Positions 9,161-21,124 of a stretch of DNA of 64,000 nt are shown in pieces. Each line of letters opens with the position of its first letter. The stretch's first letter is position 1. The position numbers were made by a program, and so were the translations under genes. The notes under the pieces were generated by a model, which worked only from the letters and a program-made list of their open reading frames with translations, did no database searches and was not told the origin of the DNA. Source of the DNA: Pseudo-nitzschia pungens (taxonomy: Eukaryota; Bacillariophyta; Bacillariophyceae; Bacillariales; Bacillariaceae); assembly GCA_037355855.1 (NCBI GenBank), contig CM074764.1, positions 2,666,001-2,730,000 on the forward strand, written 5' to 3'.

Positions 9161-9873
9161 TACAGCCCTGATGGTCCATAAGTGTTTTCACTTAGAGCCC
9201 ACGTTTCCAAGCTACTACAGGAGAGCAAGTTCAAGTTCGAACAGAAGGCCAGCTGTTACGAATTTGAATTTGGTAGTAGGCTCCACTGCCTCTACGTGTT
9301 TTGTGCTACTACGAAGTGAAGTTCAAACAGGAGGACAGCTGTTACGAATTTGGTAGTAGGCTCCGTACTATATGTACCATACAGTGGTAAGGAATGTGTT
9401 TGGGGCACTCGCATTACTGATGCTGCAATACAGCATGCTGAGACCAGTTTTGCTTGCGTCAACTGACCACTTGCACTACTGATGCTGCCATCCAGCATAC
9501 AGAGAGCAGTTTTGCTTGTGTCAGCTGACCACTCCAAGCATCACTGATGCTGTACAGCGGCATTCCAGGGACAGTTTTGCTCGTGTTTTTCCCTTTCACG
9601 TTCTTGTTACCCCGTCACCTGTACGCTTTGCAACAGCAGTGTCTGTTGTGCTCTGGAATGGTTCGTTTTTTTTCCTGTCTCTTACCAAGGTTTGTTTGCC
9701 AAATAGTCCTCTTTACAACCTGGGGCCTAAATCCCCCATGGTTGAGGCGGCGCGTCGTTCTACAACTTGGGGCCTAACCTCTCTTCGATTGAGGCGACGA
9801 TAAAGTCTGGTTACAGACTGAGTAGCTTTTAACCACCTTCGGTGGATTTTCCTACTTAAATAAGTATATTATT

Positions 9874-10335
9874 ATTGAAGCCATCCTACATATGGACCGA
9901 CCAAGAACTGTGACCCAAGTCAAGTCCTTTCTGGGAGCTGTCGGCTACTACAGAGACATGTGGCCCCGAAGATCCCATGTCCTAGCTCCTCTCTTTGATA
10001 TCACTGGAACCCCCAAGGCTCCTCAACCAGCGGCCATCAAAGGCAAACAAAGGAAAGCTCCTTCAGCTTTTACTTGGGGACCAGCTCAAGAAAAAGCCTT
10101 TCAAGAGATGAAAGCAATGGTGGCAGCGGGTGCGCTGAACACTTATCCAGACCTTAACAAGCCCTTTGAACTGTACACTGATGCCTCAGACCTACAGCTA
10201 GGCGCTGCCATAATACAAGATGGCAAGCCTATTGCATACTGGTCCAAGAAACTATCTGATGCCCAAAGGAATTACACGACCATGGAGAAAGAACTCCTCG
10301 CAATAGTACTCTGCTGCAAAGAATACAGAAAGATG
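9874..10335 (+). pseudogene. GypB1 reverse transcriptase end and RNase H start
   Basis: This continues the fragment at 1675-2207 in frame: [20 protein letters not shown] (reverse transcriptase connection), then [16 protein letters not shown] (RNase H, first catalytic Asp) and [18 protein letters not shown] (catalytic Glu). It breaks at KEYRKM, where the GypB2 LTR begins. GypB2 shows that about 105 bp encoding the TDH region should follow, but in GypB1 the frame resumes only beyond it, at 36407. Confidence 0.85.
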
Positions 10336-10646
10336 TGTAACACTCTAAGGTAGAAATTTCGGAGTAGTATGAATAATTGTGTGTTAATTCACTTTACGAG
10401 ATGGGATTGAAATTAAAGAGGGGAAATAATGAGCGATGAGGTCATCGCGATCTCTTCATATAATATCCATCCCTGTATATAACATATATTCTGTATGTAA
10501 CCTTAATCGTATAATCGCTCTCTTCTGCATGCCCGTTGATACATACCAGATATCTGTACATGGATATCTTATATACATTTGAATCCCATGTGGGATTCGG
10601 TTAATTATTTATTCATAACACTACTAGCCTACGCTAGCATGTTACA
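10336..10646 (-). repeat. GypB2 3' LTR
   Basis: This 311-bp LTR has termini TGTAACA...TGTTACA. It is homologous to the GypB1 LTR at 39850-40183, including the CTCCGAAATTTCTAC segment near the 3' end and the GCTAGCGTAG segment near the 5' end. It has diverged by substitutions and indels. Confidence 0.85.
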
Positions 10647-10676
10647 TAGTGCCTCATGATTGAATGAATCCCGCAG

Positions 10677-13600
10677 TTAAGCCGACCAGTGACTCATAGA
10701 GCAATCGGAGTCATTTGATTGGCTTAATTTGATATCTGCGGATTCAGCAGATGTAGACTCCGACTGATTCGATTGACTTACTATGGATTCATCCGACGTA
10801 GACTCCGACTGGTTTGGTTCCCGATATGGAGTGAGCTTTCGGATGTTCACTGTTTCTACTACTGAGGAAGATCTTTGCAATTTGACAGTTCCATTTGTAT
10901 TGACTTGTGTGATTGGGAAAGGGTCTATCTTTCTAGGTTGGAGCTTGTCTGGATCTGGTTCTTGTATCCATACCTTATCATTCACTTGGAAGGTGTGATT
11001 GATTCTCTTGGCATTATCTCTGAGCAGGTTCTTGTTAATCCCTTGTTGCCGGAGCTGTTGCAGAGCTAATAGGTTAGAGGTCAGTGGCAGATCAATCAGC
11101 ATGTCCCGATTAAATACCAAAGAACCTGGAGATGCCTGTAAGGCAGCGTTGACAGCACACCGGGAGGCATGCATGCAGGTTGCCAAGGCATTGTCCATGA
11201 GCTGACTGGCTCTGGTGTTAACTTGAGGGGGATTTACATGAACTAAAACTCTGAGAATATCAGCAACTGTGTGATGGACTCTTTCGCAGATGGCATTAGA
11301 CTGGGGATTCTTCACTGTGGTAGGAATGGACTGAATCCCATACTGCTTAAGTGTAGTCTGGAACTCAGCCCCTACGAATTCACCACCATTGTCATGGACG
11401 CATCTGATAGGTCTTGGGTATCTTGAGAGCCAACAGTTCTTGAATTGGTCTGAGACGTGCTGGGAGGACTTGTCTCTGATTCTGATAATCTCCAGGAGGT
11501 TAGTTACTGGATCAATACAGGTTAGGGCCTTGAAGTTGTAGTTCTTGCCTTGAGCTGTGATCTTCCAGGGGCCTATCAGATCCACATGTATCTCGTTGAA
11601 TGGAGCTAGTGGGGCTTCTTTTGGTGGTAGCTTTCCATACTTGGAGTGCTGGTTCTTGTATTTAATGCAGCTGTCGGGGCAGATGTAAGTCTTGCAAAGA
11701 TTGGATAGGTTGTCGGTGCAGAATCTTGAGGAGATGGTTTGATATAGCCTGGTGGATCCACAATGACCCAACAGTAGATGGTACCATTTAATGGTATCAT
11801 TAGAAAGGGAGCTTGGTATGTATATGCGCCAGTTGTCTGGGTTGGATTGATTGGCATAGCAGAGGATATTATTGCCTTCTAATTCTTGGTAGAAGAAGGC
11901 TTTGGATTGAATCTTGAACTTGATCGTAGGATCCTTCTGTTGATGAAGATAGATATTGGAATAGTTCACTGGGCATTCTAAGTCTTGGTTGTTTGGTAGG
12001 TTGACTAGAAACTCATTATTCAGCAAGCAGGATTGTAATTCCTGGTCTGCGTCATTGCATAAGTGCCGGAAGAGGTTAGGGAACTCTGTTAGAAACAGTT
12101 CTTCATCTTGTTTAGGGACTTCAAGTTTCAAGAAATCGATTAAGGTGCCCTTTGAGAGGGCTTTCTTCCCTTCAGTAGGTGGATCCATCCTGGGGAGTCT
12201 GGAGAAGGCGTCTGCAAGAACGTTCTTCTTGCCTTCAACATAGGTGAGGTTGACACCAAATTCTTCAAGGAATAGTCTCCACCGGAGGACTCGTTGGACT
12301 GAGAGGGTTCTGAAGGTAAGGTTCTTATGGTCGGTGTATACATTGATGACACCACCAAGTAGCATCTTTCGGTACTCTTTGCAACAGAGTACTATGGCTA
12401 GGAGTTCTTTCTCCATAGTCGTGTAGTTCTTTTGGGCATCAGATAGTTTCTTGGACCAATATGCGATAGGCTTGCCATCTTGTATTATGGCGGCGCCTAG
12501 CTGTAGGTCTGAGGCATCAGTGTACAGTTCAAAGGGCTTGTTGAGGTCTGGATAAGTGTTCAGCGCACCCGCTGCCACCATTGCTTTCATCTCTTGAAAG
12601 GCTTTATCTTGAGCAGGTCCCCAAGTGAAAGCTGAGGGAGCTTTCCTTTGCTTGCCTTTGATGGTAGCTGCTTGAGAAGCCTTTGGCTTCGGGGTTCCTG
12701 TGATATCAAAGAGAGGAGCTAGGACATGAGACCTGCAAGGCCACATGTCTCTGTAGTATCCAACTGCTCCTAGAAAGGACTTGACTTGGGTCACAGTTCG
12801 CGGTCGGTCCATGTGGAGGATTGCTTCAATCTTCTTGCGCCATGGCTTGACAGCTGTAGGGGTCATCCAATATCCAAGGAAGTCAGTTTCTTGTACAGCC
12901 CAGTCACACTTGAGTGGGTTGCACTTGAGGCCATTCTGGTTGAGCCTGTCAAGGATCTTGTCAATGGTCTTCATGTGGAGGTCAAAGGATCCATTGGTCC
13001 AGATATCATCAATATAAACAGTGCAGTCAGTGTCTTGTAGGATATCTTCCATAAGCTGCTGCGCCACATCCGGGGAGACTTTAACTCCCATTGGTAGTTG
13101 CTGATATTCATAGCAACCATACGGGGTGACTATGGTACAGAGCTTTTTGCTTGCATCGTCCAGTTCAAAGCAGTAGTATTGCATGGACAAGTCAATCTTG
13201 GTGAAATGTGTATACTTGCCGCACTTGTTCATAATATCTTGTATCCTTGGTATGGGATATGGTCTTCTTTCGAGGAGTTCATTGAGTTCTCTAAAGTCTG
13301 ATACCCATCAGACCCTGTTGTCTTTCTTTGGGACTATGAAGGTTGGGAATGCCCATTCAGCCAGTCCAGTGCAACGCTTGAGGACTCCATCATTACAAAG
13401 ATTCTGGAGTTCCCTTTTGAATAGGTCTTCTCTTTTGTATGCGACTGGATAAGGCTTCTTGTATATGGGCTTGGATCCTGGCTTCAGTCTTAGAGAGATC
13501 TTCTTGTGTGGATATTTCCCTAGTTCTCCATTAAAGACATTCGGATACTTGCTTAGTATTGCTTGGAACTGCTGTTGCTCTGCTGTGGACATGTGAGACT

Positions 13601-14243
13601 GTTGCTTGGCAACTGTAGATGGATCTTTTTCTTCGTAGGCTCGGTCTAGTATTAGCTTAGATTTGTATGGATTCGCGAAGGATAGTTCATCAGCAAAGAG
13701 TTCGGCGTCTTCTAGTTCTTCCATGAGCATGGTATGGTTGTCATGGTATAAAGAGGTGTCCTTCATAGGAATGGTTCGATTCATCCACTGAACTGCTCCT
13801 TCTTTGAATAGGAGATCGATCTGTGCTAGGTGGAGGAAGTCTCTGCCTAGTATAAGATCATATTTGCAGTTGGGGGAATGGAAGAGCCTTGCCTCTTGTC
13901 GGTCGATGTTGTAGTTGTCAAATTCCTGTAGCTTGATATTCTTCATGATGATATACTTGGTCGTATCAAAGCTCCCATTTGCTGTTGTAGTTAGGACTTG
14001 ATGCTTGCTTAAAATTGGTATGGTACCAAATGGTAGGGATCGTTTGTTGATTAGAGTTCCGGAGGATCCACTGTCTAGTAGTGCTAGTAGTGGTCTTGAT
14101 TTCATGGGGATGCCTTGTATGTACTGTACGTTGGTTAGAAGAATAGGAGCCACGTTGCTCTTATTCGATGCCTGTTCTGCTGTATTTTTAGTTGTATTTC
14201 CAGCAGTCGACAGCAGCTTTAAATAATTTTGCTCCAGCGCACC
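10677..14243 (-). pseudogene. GypB2 pol polyprotein with one internal TGA
   Basis: This is one long frame. The protease (LLALLDSGSSGTLIN) starts near 14100. The reverse transcriptase has the TVYIDDIWTNG motif at about 13010. RNase H follows ([36 protein letters not shown]). Integrase has HLLLGHCG, CKTYICPDSC, HVDLIGPW, CVHDNGGEF and NAICERVHH, with a D-x35-E spacing. A single TGA at 13308-13310 replaces a codon that is AGA in GypB1. Two residues after YIDD present in GypB1 are deleted. No ATG need be used if gag-pol is made as a fusion; the first in-frame ATG is at 14153. Confidence 0.88.
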
Positions 14244-15129
14244 TCATTTGGTGTAGTTTTTGGAGTTTTGGGTATTGCAATAGAGATTTTTTGCTGTACC
14301 TGTGGACCAATTCCATGCCAGGGACAAGAGTGGTCTATTTATTGCTGCTGTACTATCTTTTGCGTCTGTTGTACCCTTGGATCGATTCGGTTGTTTTCGA
14401 TTCGGATCCATGTTTGATTGGTTCTCTGTAGCAGAGAATCGAACTGTTTTTGTTGCTGCTGTTGCAGGCTTTGCTGAGCTTTCAACAGGACTCCATCCTG
14501 TAGGTTCCTTCCCCTCTTTATCTGGGAGATCTCCTCCATGCGTCATCCCAGACAGCAGGGCTGTGCTGGCATCCAGGTCCCGGGGAGCTGGAGGCAAGGT
14601 GATTGCTGGTTTTGTTGAAGCCGGGGGCTTCTTGTTAGGCTTGGAGCCTTTAATGGATCAGGGGAGCCACACGAGTTCCCCATCGATACTGCGTTCAGTT
14701 CGTCCACCATGATTGGCATGGTATTCTTCGATTGCTGCTTCGCGCGCTGCATTGATGTGCGCTTGGAAGGTCTCATTGCTTCCTGATATCATGAGAGCTT
14801 GAGAATGAGTGTGGAAGGATTCAGTTTGTTGGTTGTTTCCGGAGCCCTTGTTGTGGTTCTTGGAGAAACGGTTCTTGGGACACTCAGACCAATCGTGATT
14901 GTGACCGGGGATCCAGCAGGGATTGGACTTCTTCTTGTTCTGATTTCCTTTGTGGTTGGAATTGTAGTTGCGCTTACGAGAGTTATTGGTAGAGCGCTTC
15001 TGTTGTTTGTTGTTATTCTTGTTGCCTTTCTTGTTGGCTTGGCGCTCGTGACAGCTCATGTGGTCCACAATGTGTCGAACGGTGGTGTCGTCTTGGATTC
15101 CACTGTGCATCATGCCATAGCTTTCAATC
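14244..15129 (-). pseudogene. GypB2 gag, 3' part, with in-frame TGA codons
   Basis: The frame is the same as that of pol. An asparagine/lysine-rich basic region is followed by a zinc-knuckle-like CWIPGHNHDWSEC and then by SFHTHSQALMISG. A TGA at 14658-14660 interrupts it. The frame continues through a proline/threonine-rich stretch to a second TGA at 14244-14246, after which it runs open into pol. The N-terminal half is lost where L1 begins. The TGAs may be decayed CGA codons or readthrough sites; the sequence alone does not decide. Confidence 0.7.
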
Positions 15130-16620
15130 ACAATTTTGCGACGCGCAATTTTGTCCGACGTTCCGATGTTCCAGTACTTAAAACACGTAGATTTCTACAC
15201 AACTTTCCCCTTTGATATCTCACTCACTTCTAAAGCTCCTACAACAAAACCAAGCACTACACCTATTAACAGAGACCTCCCCTATCTGATTCTGCTGTTT
15301 GTTTGGCTGCTCCTTGCTTCCTTTGGTTGCTGTGGTTGCTTGTTTCCTCTGCCGGTCGGTCGATCGATTCGGCAGCAACGAGCTTCGGCAACAAGCAAAA
15401 GGACACATAATTTCTACAGCGCATCCAGTACTAATTCTACAGCTGCTGTTTGGCTTCCGCTTTGTCTCCGAGCTCGGTTTGTTTTTTTCGATCTGTTTTC
15501 AAGCTACCTTATTATTTAACGCTATACAGTCTTTCAAGCCCCTTAAGTGATATCCACTTAACGTTCTACATTCTTCAAGGTTCCTTGCTGAGTTTCCTAA
15601 GTCTTTTCAAGTTGAAGTTGTCGAACACACACATACCCCCCCTTCTAGAAGGTTCCTGCTTGCTGATCCCTAAGTATTTGCAAGTTCTCGCGAGCATATC
15701 TTCCAGTTCCCTCCCTATTTTCAAGCCAATAGCCTCCTGCTTCTTAAGTACCTTTCACTTAAGAGCTACCCTGTTTCCTAGCCAAGCCCCCCAGTCCCTA
15801 AGTGTTATCGCTTAAGGCTCCCCCTACTACATCTGTTTTCAAGCCGTTTTCAAGCCAAGACCAACCGATCCCTAAGTACCTCCTACTTAGTGCACTCTTG
15901 TTTCCAAGACTACAGCTACTATCCCCCCTTGTTTTCAAGACTACAGTTTCTCTGGTCCCTAAGTGTTCGCGGGTTACCTGATCCCTAAGTGATTTCGCTA
16001 TTAAGCAACCCCAACTTGAACTTCAAGTTCGACACTGTTTTCAAGACACAAGCCTCCCTCTGGTCCCTAGGTGTTTCTACTAAAGCCCCTGTTTTCAAGC
16101 AAGCAGCTTCCCCGGTCCCTAAGTATCTCCCTCAAGGTACCTGTTTTCAAGCCAATTGCCCCCGGATACTGTTTCCACTGTTCCCCTGGTCCCTAAGTGT
16201 CTAGCTCAAGGTCCCTGTTTTCAAGCCAATTGCCCCTGGATACTGTTTCCACTTATAAGTACTCGCGAGTTTGAACTTCAAGTTCCCTCCTGAGCCTTTT
16301 AAGTGTGCCCTGCCATTGATATCCCCCGGTCCCTAAGTGTTCCTACTAAAGCCACTAGTTTCTACACAAGCAGCTGCCCTGTTCCCTTTTGGTCCCTACA
16401 AGTCTACAAGCCAATTTGCTGCAGTTTCTACACGATTTGCAGTGGTCTACTGGGATTCTAAATTCTGAAACTCCAGAGCACCTCTGTGGGTTTCGAACGT
16501 GACTCTTCTGGTAGTGCTCCAGTCTTTTCTTTTGGTTCCCCTGGAGCTTTTCCTTGTCCAGCCCAAAGTTGGACCTGTTGTTGCTGCTCTACCCTGTTAC
16601 CCAGCCTACAATTTTGCACC
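15130..16620 (+). other. L1 5' leader with hairpin-type repeats
   Basis: It opens with the 5' end shared by all LINE and NA copies, including the GTAGA-TT-TCTAC hairpin at about 15189. Bases 15540-16450 hold many copies of CTGTTTTCAAGCC and TCCCTAAGTG followed by CTTA motifs, forming potential TAAG...CTTA stems. This is a degenerate relative of the NA 150-bp array. No protein is supported here. Confidence 0.65.
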
Positions 16621-17858
16621 TAAGCGGCGTTTCTGTTGTTGTTTCTGCATTCAACTGGTGGTTTTTCTGCTGTTGATCTGCCCTCAACCGGTGCTTCTAC
16701 TGCCCCGGCTTTTGTTATCACCTGCGGTTCTGTTGTTGCTTCTGCATTCAACTGGTGCTTCTACTGCCCCGGCTTTTGCTCTCACCTGGCACCTCTACAT
16801 CCAAAGCGGCGTTTCTGTTGTTTCTGTTGTTGCTTCTGCACTCCACTGGAGGTTTTCTCACCGGGCACTTGCACATTCAAGAGGCGTGTCTGCTGTTGGT
16901 CCAACTCCCAATTGCCTGCTTTTCAGCTGTTGATTGCCCTCCACCGGTGCTTCTCCTGCCCCGGCCTTTACCCTCAACCGGTGCTTCACCTGCCCCGGCC
17001 TTTGTCATCACCTGGCACTTGCACATCCAAGAGGCGTGTCTGCTGTTGGTCCAACACCCAATTGCCTGCTTTTCAGTTGTTGCTTTGCTCTCAACCGGTG
17101 CTTCTTCTGCCCCGGCCTTTGCCCTCAACCGGTGCTTATCCTTTCAAGCGCGGCGTTTCAGTTGTTGCTCCTGCACTCCACTGGAGGTTTTCTGCTGTTG
17201 ATTTGCCCTCCACCGGTGCTTCTCCTGCCCCGGCCCTCGCCCTCAACCGGTGCTTCCCCTGCTTTGGCCTTTGTCATCACCTGGCACTTGCACATCCAAG
17301 AGGCGTGTCTGCTGTTGGTCCAACACCCAATTGCCTGCTTTTCAGTTGTTGCTTTGCTCTCAACCGGTGCTTCTTCTGCCCCGGCCTTTGCCCTCAACTG
17401 GTGCTTCTCCTTTCAAGCGCGGCGTTTCAGTTGTTGCTCCTGCACTCCACTGGAGGTTTTCTACTGTTGATTTGCCCTCCACCGGTGCTTCTACTGCCCC
17501 GGCCTTCGCCCTCAACCGGTGCTTCACCTGCTCCGGCCTTTGTCATCACCTGGCACTTGCACATCCAAGAGGCGTGTCTGCTGTTGGTCCAACACCCAAT
17601 TGCCTGCTTTTCAGTTGTTGCTTTGATCTCAACCGGTGCTTCTCCTGCCCCGGCCATTGTCATCAACCGGTGCTTCTCCTGCCCCGGCCTTTGTCATCAA
17701 CCGGTGCTTCTCCTGCCCCGGCCTTTGTCATCACCTGGCACTTGCACATCCAAGAGGCGTGTCTGCTGTTGGTCCAGCACCCAATTGCTTGCTTTTCAGC
17801 TGTTGTTTGCCCTCAACCGGTGCTTCTCCTGCCCCGGCCTTTGCCCACTTCTGGTACA
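16620..17858 (+). repeat. GC-rich tandem array upstream of L1 ORF1
   Basis: Units of about 268 bp recur; the segment CATCACCTGGCACTTGCACA is at about 17007, 17275, 17544 and 17728. A shorter subunit of about 34 bp (CAACCGGTGCTTCTCCTGCC core) repeats within it. The plus-strand frames stay open for long distances, giving spurious ORFs such as 16636-18210. The array is absent from Lm, where the homologous leader passes directly to ORF1. It could extend ORF1 N-terminally in one frame, but this is not supported by Lm. Confidence 0.8.
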
Positions 17859-20800
17859 ATGTCTCCCCCTCCCACTAAGGGGCGGCCCGCCTCCCAAACA
17901 GCTTCCCGGAAGAAAAGATCTTCCACACCTCCTTCTTCTGCTAGGTCTGCCTCTGGGACTCGGTCTAACAAGCGCCCATTTGTGCAAAAGACCCCTCCAA
18001 GACATTCTAGTGTCACCTCTGCTCTTACTACTCCCTCTCCTACTCTTGATACCAGATCATCCTCTTCCTCTGCCTCATCAGCCTCTTCATCCTCTATGCC
18101 TGGGTCTTCTGTTGATGATATGTCTTCATCTTCTTCTATGTCCTCATCTGCAGGTGTGCTTTCTGATGTTGATATGCTTGGCACTGAACCTGCTCCAGGG
18201 GATTCCTTGAAGACTTCTTCTTCTGCAGGTGTGCTCTCTGATGTTGAGATGCTTGGCACTGAATCTGCACCAGGGGAATCTGCACCAGGGGACTCTGCAC
18301 CAGGGGATTCCTTGCAAACTTCTTCTCTGTCAACAGCTTCTCAGCTAGGCTCCCAGGAGTCAGGTCCTCCGCAGTCAGGTACTCTGTCAGGCTCTCAGTC
18401 GTCAGGTGCTTTGATGTCAGACCCCAAGCTGATAAGCTCCCAGTCCTCAGGCTCCCAGCAGCAGGGCTCCCAGCCGCAGGGATCCCAGCAGTCAGGACCC
18501 CGGCCCCCAGGCTCCCAGCAGCCAGGATCCAACCAGGCAGGCTCCCAGCTGCCAGGCCAACAGACGTCCAGACACACACCAAAGGGCTCTGGGACCTCAG
18601 GCAAGGTCCCTGCTTCATCCATCCTCAAGCAATCTACTCTTGCCTTTTCCTCTGCCCAGAAAGCTGATCCCTCTCAGCAGCAAGCACGCCAATCCCAACG
18701 CCAGGAGGCTCTGGCTGCTGCCAACAGGGCTCATTCCGCTTCCTTCTTCTGGTGTTTTTATGGTAAGGGTCCCTGTTCTGGCAAGTCTCCTATACCATCT
18801 GCAATTCATGCCTTTCGAAAATCTCCAACTGGTACCCGGTTATGGGCTGGGTGTCCAAGCCCCACACACTTTTTTAGCAAGAAGGAGGGTAAAGACAAAA
18901 AATCCATCCATGATATTTGCCGGACTGCCATCCCTCCTGTTTATGCTCAGGTTTTTCCGGACACTCCAGACTGGCGCAATGCCTCTGTCGCTTCCTTGGC
19001 TTCTATTGCCTCTGCTTGCTTTCAAGACTCTGCCCCAGCCTGGACCAAGCAACCACCTGGCCAGGCTCTGAAGCAATGTCTTATTGGTTTGGTCAAGATG
19101 TCTCCTGAGTGTTTTGATGACCTGTATTGTGAAGGCAACCTTTTGCCTAGTACTGAAGGCAAAGTATGGTGGGCAGCCAATCAGGTGCTTGGTTCTCATT
19201 GGCATTTCAAGAAGCGCCCTCCTACACCTGCGCCACCAGTGGCTGATGATGCTTCCACTTCAAAATCTTCCACTTCCAAATCAGTGTCCTTTCTTCCTGG
19301 TGGTGGTGATGCTACTGTCTTGTCCTCCTCTGCTGGGCATTTCCTCCAACGCCGAGGGGTTTGCTCCAGTGATTCTAGAGCTCCAGTGGATGTCACTGCT
19401 GGCACCAAGTGTTCTCATAGTTCTTATGTCACTCTGTCCCTTCCAAGGTTGATGTCACAACGCCCTGGGGAACTATATGATGAGCTGCTCAAGTCTCTCA
19501 AGGAAGCTTTGGATCTTCTATGGACTGTTGACAAGCGCCTGGTGTTGTATGTTTTTCCCTCCAGAGCCAGGCTCAACCCCAAGGCCAAGCCTGTTACCAA
19601 GTTTTGGACGACACTTCCTGACAGGAAGACCTTGGAATTGTATGTTGCTCAGCTCTGGCTTCGCAGTAGAACTGCTCCTCATCTACGATTCTTTGTGGGA
19701 CACAGTGCTTCCCTGGAGAAACTCTTTTCAGCACAATTGCTCCAGAGGCTCAGAGACCGTGATATGGACCTGAAATATGACCACATACAGGCCCCAGTTA
19801 TTGTCACCTTGTGGCTTTCTCCTTGGATCTTACATGCAGAGTTTTGATCTCGACCACTACAACGAATTGCTTCAGACTCATCCCAGGTTTCAGGCATGTC
19901 CTATTGCTGTTATCAGGAAGAATATCAGCCTTGACAACTCCAGAACTCCTGATCCCAATCCGGTTCTGGCTGCTCATGTTTTATGTGATGCAACAAAGCG
20001 CGCCCAAACTGTTAAGCTCCTCAAAGCCCAGTTCAACCGTTGCAAACCTTCAGACATTGCCTCTTTACCTGATGGTAAATTCTACAAGTTTATTGAGACA
20101 GCTACTAATCCTTCTGACAGACCTCTTCCCCCCTCCAAGCTCAAGACTGTTCGCCAGGCTAAGCACCGCCAAGCCAAATTTATTGAGAGCCATGAAACTG
20201 CTCCTGTTCTGGGGGTAGTTGATCTTGATCTTCCAGTTGACTTGGGCCAAGGGCTGGGTTTGAAGACACTGCGCAGTGTGCTTCTGGGTATCAGAACCCG
20301 TGACAATTGGTCATGGCCTCTTTTTCTTTCTGTTGATACCAGTTCATACCGAGGCGAGATCCTTGCTTTGTACAACATCACCTACCAAGGCTGAAGCAAC
20401 GGCCATGTTGTCTTTCCTGCCTATTTTTCTGGAAGCTCAGTATGGTTCTTGTGTTAGACAATGGTTCTCTTCTGAGTGCTTGACTGACATGGAAGCTTAC
20501 CATTGGGATGCTGCTGTCAATTGTGTTGTGGAAACTGCACCTGCTGCAGATCCAATGCAGGATAACTCTCTTCCATTTTTTGGTGATGGGGATGCACGAG
20601 ATTGGGAACTTGTTGATGATGACTTGTCAGTGGACCTTGCTCCTGATCTCACTTTTGATCTGGATTTGCACTTTAACCTCCAAGCCCGTGCTGACAGTGG
20701 TGGTGGAGGCTTTGATGATTCTCAATCCATGGATACTTTAGCGACCGGCACTTCCAATCTCACTGATGTCCAGGCCTCAGCGCCTGCAGGTGCTGTTCCT

Positions 20801-21124
20801 CCTGGCGGTGATCCTACCCATGTGGCCAAGACTGATGCCTCCCCTGGTATCTCTCCTGTTGTTCCCCCTGAAGTTCCTGACCCTCCCCATGATGCCATGG
20901 CAGGTGACCTCCCTGTGGCCTCTCCTGATGCCTCACTGCAGTCCTGCTGCCGGTGGTGGGAAGATGCAGCCTCTTCTCTGAGGCTTGGAGTTGCTGCAAT
21001 TGCATTCTCCTCCAGTCATGATGCTAGTGTCAGTGATTTGAGCCATGCCAATGTCTCCACCAAATCAGCTCCGGCAACTCTTCCTTCCGTGCGACAGACT
21101 CGGTTTCCTTCTGATCATGGTTAG
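17859..21124 (+). pseudogene. L1 ORF1 (RNA-binding-type ORF1 protein), frameshifted
   Basis: I chose ATG 17859 because Lm ORF1 has a similar proline-rich start. The N-terminal third is a Ser/Pro/Gln-rich low-complexity region with GSQ repeats. The conserved part follows (SILKQSTLAF, WCFYGKGP, PSPTHFFSKK, KMSPECFDDLYCEG, VSFLPGGGDAT, SYVTLSLPRLMSQ, FFVGHSASLEKLF). Compared with L3 and Lm there are single-base insertions at about 19809 (extra T) and 20383 (extra T), so three frames are needed to read it. It ends at TAG 21124, overlapping the ORF2 start. The molecular function is not recognised; by position it would be the nucleic-acid-binding ORF1 product. Confidence 0.75.

Larger units (their letters stand above)
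2208..9873 (+). mobile_element. NA-2: non-autonomous retroelement, split by GypA
   Basis: The left part (2208-2464) starts ACAATTTGCG and holds the conserved 5' end. The right part (8241-9873) carries the tandem hairpin arrays and the LINE-like 3' end with ATT tail. A 20-bp target site duplication flanks it (2188-2207 and 9874-9893). Without GypA and its 5-bp duplication the element is 1890 bp, almost the same as NA-3 (1891 bp). NA-4 is about one 150-bp unit longer. No coding sequence is supported in it. Confidence 0.85.
10336..15129 (-). mobile_element. GypB2: 5'-truncated Ty3/gypsy retrotransposon
   Basis: This minus-strand element of the GypB1 family inserted into GypB1 RNase H. It retains the 3' LTR (10336-10646), complete pol and the 3' part of gag. 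The 5' LTR and gag start are missing, and L1 begins at 15130. The base pairs before the LTR (AGATG) would be one TSD copy, but the other copy is not found, because the sequence to the right of the block rejoins GypB1 at a different point. Confidence 0.85.

Noticed and set aside
16636..18210. 524-residue ORF in the GC-rich array
   Set aside because: More than one frame is open across the array because it is repetitive, and Lm lacks it entirely.
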